Part shown: positions 63,173-64,000 of the stretch, one piece after another | Position numbering within the stretch: the stretch's first letter is position 1 | How the letters are laid out: every line of letters begins with the position of its first letter | Assembly: GCA_900317325.1 (NCBI GenBank) | Contig: ONGE01000004.1 | Span: 124,001-188,000, forward strand | Source of the DNA: an uncultured Prevotellaceae bacterium | GTDB lineage: Bacteria > Bacteroidota > Bacteroidia > Bacteroidales > Muribaculaceae | Reading direction: 5' to 3' | Length of the DNA stretch: 64,000 bases | Translations under genes and position numbers: made by a program | Notes under the pieces: generated by a model | The model's input: the letters and a program-made list of their open reading frames with translations, nothing else | The model's database searches: none | Told to the model about the DNA's origin: nothing

Positions 63173-64000
63173 CTATCTTCTTACGTTATAATCAGGAAAA
63201 AGAATCCGACGGGTGGCGGCGGCAATGGTGTTCCAGTCGTATTTTTCAAGGTCGTAATGTTGAGTCTCGACTGGGGTTTCGAGCAGTCGGGTGATGGAGG
63301 AGCACAGGGCATCGACGTCTTTTACGGCGAAATAGTTCTGCTCGGGCAATTCCACTTGACGGGTGCCGGGGATGTCGCTGCACAGGATGGGCAACCCATA
63401 GGCCATCGCCTCGAGCAATACCATCGGGAAGCCCTCGTTGACCGACGGCAGGACGAAACACCTGGCATGACTGTAGAGCTGGCGCAAGTCCTCACCGGTA
63501 GTGAATCCGGTGAAAATCACTTTATTTTCCGTATCGAGCTTTACCAGCAGTTGGCGATAGGTGCTGTCGTGGTCGCTGGCACCGGCAATGACCACCTGGG
63601 TCACTTGGGGCAGGCGGTTGGCTGCTTCGACAAGGTACTCAAGGCCCTTCTCGGGCGTGAGGCGTCCCACGGCGAGCAGGTATTGACCCGGCGTGATGTC
63701 GTGCTTCTCAAGAAACGAGGTGGACTCGCTGCGCGTGACGGGGTCGATGCCGTTAGGGATAAAGACGCTCTTGTCCAGGGCTCCGCATTTCTCCATCTGA
63801 TGCTTGTTGACGAAAATGACGCGGTTGCTATAGCGCAGCGACAGCCGCTCGCACTGGCGTAGCAGCCAGCGGGCAGGTGCGCTCCACTTGCTGTGCTCGT
63901 AGTTAGGACTGTGGTAGGTGAGCACCACGGGCAGGCCCATCAATCGCACCAGGGGAGCGAACATGCCGGGCCCGATGTTGTGGATATGCACCACGTCGGG
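63173..64000 (-). CDS. Family 4 glycosyltransferase (partial, start beyond window)
   Basis: At least 276 residues; the frame stays open to the window end (DVVHIHNIGPG), so the N-terminus is missing. GT-B fold with the nucleotide-sugar-binding C-terminal half: YLLAVGRLTPEKGLEYLVEAANRLP, VIFTGFTTGEDLRQLYSHARCFVLPSVNEGFPMVLLEAMAYGLPILCSDIPG, with the E(x7)E motif in NEGFPMVLLEA. It forms a unit with the hexapeptide transferase. Confidence 0.9.
   Translation of the reverse strand, partial: PDVVHIHNIGPGMFAPLVRLMGLPVVLTYHSPNYEHSKWSAPARWLLRQCERLSLRYSNRVIFVNKHQMEKCGALDKSVFIPNGIDPVTRSESTSFLEKHDITPGQYLLAVGRLTPEKGLEYLVEAANRLPQVTQVVIAGASDHDSTYRQLLVKLDTENKVIFTGFTTGEDLRQLYSHARCFVLPSVNEGFPMVLLEAMAYGLPILCSDIPGTRQVELPEQNYFAVKDVDALCSSITRLLETPVETQHYDLEKYDWNTIAAATRRILFPDYNVRR

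Noticed and set aside
1-64000. tRNA and rRNA genes
   Set aside because: I found no convincing T-arm and acceptor pairs and no rRNA segments in the intergenic regions by eye; a tRNAscan run would be decisive.

Overview
The window comes from a member of the Bacteroidales (Bacteroidota). Support: promoters of the TTG-N19-21-TAnnTTTG type and almost no Shine-Dalgarno sequences; a PorV outer-membrane protein of the type IX secretion system (T9SS); a DUF4295 gene beside rpmB and rpmG; a NigD-like lipoprotein; and BspA-type leucine-rich proteins. A gut or rumen relative of Prevotellaceae or Muribaculaceae is likely, but the sequence does not settle the genus. I saw no rRNA, tRNA, CRISPR array or intact insertion sequence.

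Layout. 1-8.6 kb: a Bax-inhibitor-1 gene followed by two large secreted proteins, each ending against a copy of the 3' end and terminator of the Bax-inhibitor gene. 8.7-16.2 kb: dockerin-bearing alpha-amylase, porV, ispF, an acyltransferase and a dockerin-bearing phosphodiester glycosidase. 16.4-24.5 kb: sufBCDS, then two tandem CotH-dockerin genes behind a triplicated sufS 3' end. 24.7-31.7 kb: housekeeping genes (GT2 glycosyltransferase, cysS, DUF3467, NigD-like lipoprotein, LolD-type ATPase, metK with a candidate SAM-II riboswitch, recA). 31.9-37.2 kb: two paralogous dockerin proteins. 37.3-43.8 kb: M48 protease, yaaA, cinA, small unknown genes and a winged-helix gene. 43.9-45.2 kb: a gene-poor stretch with a probable orphan small RNA or small protein and a promoter-plus-terminator leader. 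45.2-59.6 kb: six surface-protein genes, starting with a multimodular protein that carries three cohesin-like modules, one dockerin and a T9SS C-terminal sorting domain. 59.7-62.5 kb: rpmB, rpmG, DUF4295 and a CotH protein with an N-terminal dockerin. 62.6-64 kb: cell-surface polysaccharide genes.

Main theme. Fifteen proteins here carry dockerin-type EF-hand pairs (GDVNGDGxVNISDV...). They include an amylase, two C10 cysteine proteases, a phosphodiester glycosidase, three CotH proteins, two BspA-type leucine-rich proteins and several Ig-like proteins. The protein at 45253 has the parts expected of a surface scaffold: repeated cohesin-like beta-sandwich modules and a T9SS anchor signal. Its downstream partner (47828) pairs one such module with a dockerin. 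I infer a cellulosome-like or otherwise calcium-dependent surface assembly for proteases, amylase and adhesins. This is a hypothesis from domain layout and needs profile searches and binding tests. Several dockerin genes sit directly behind housekeeping operons, and two of these junctions carry duplicated host-gene 3' ends, so these genes may spread by a cassette-like process.
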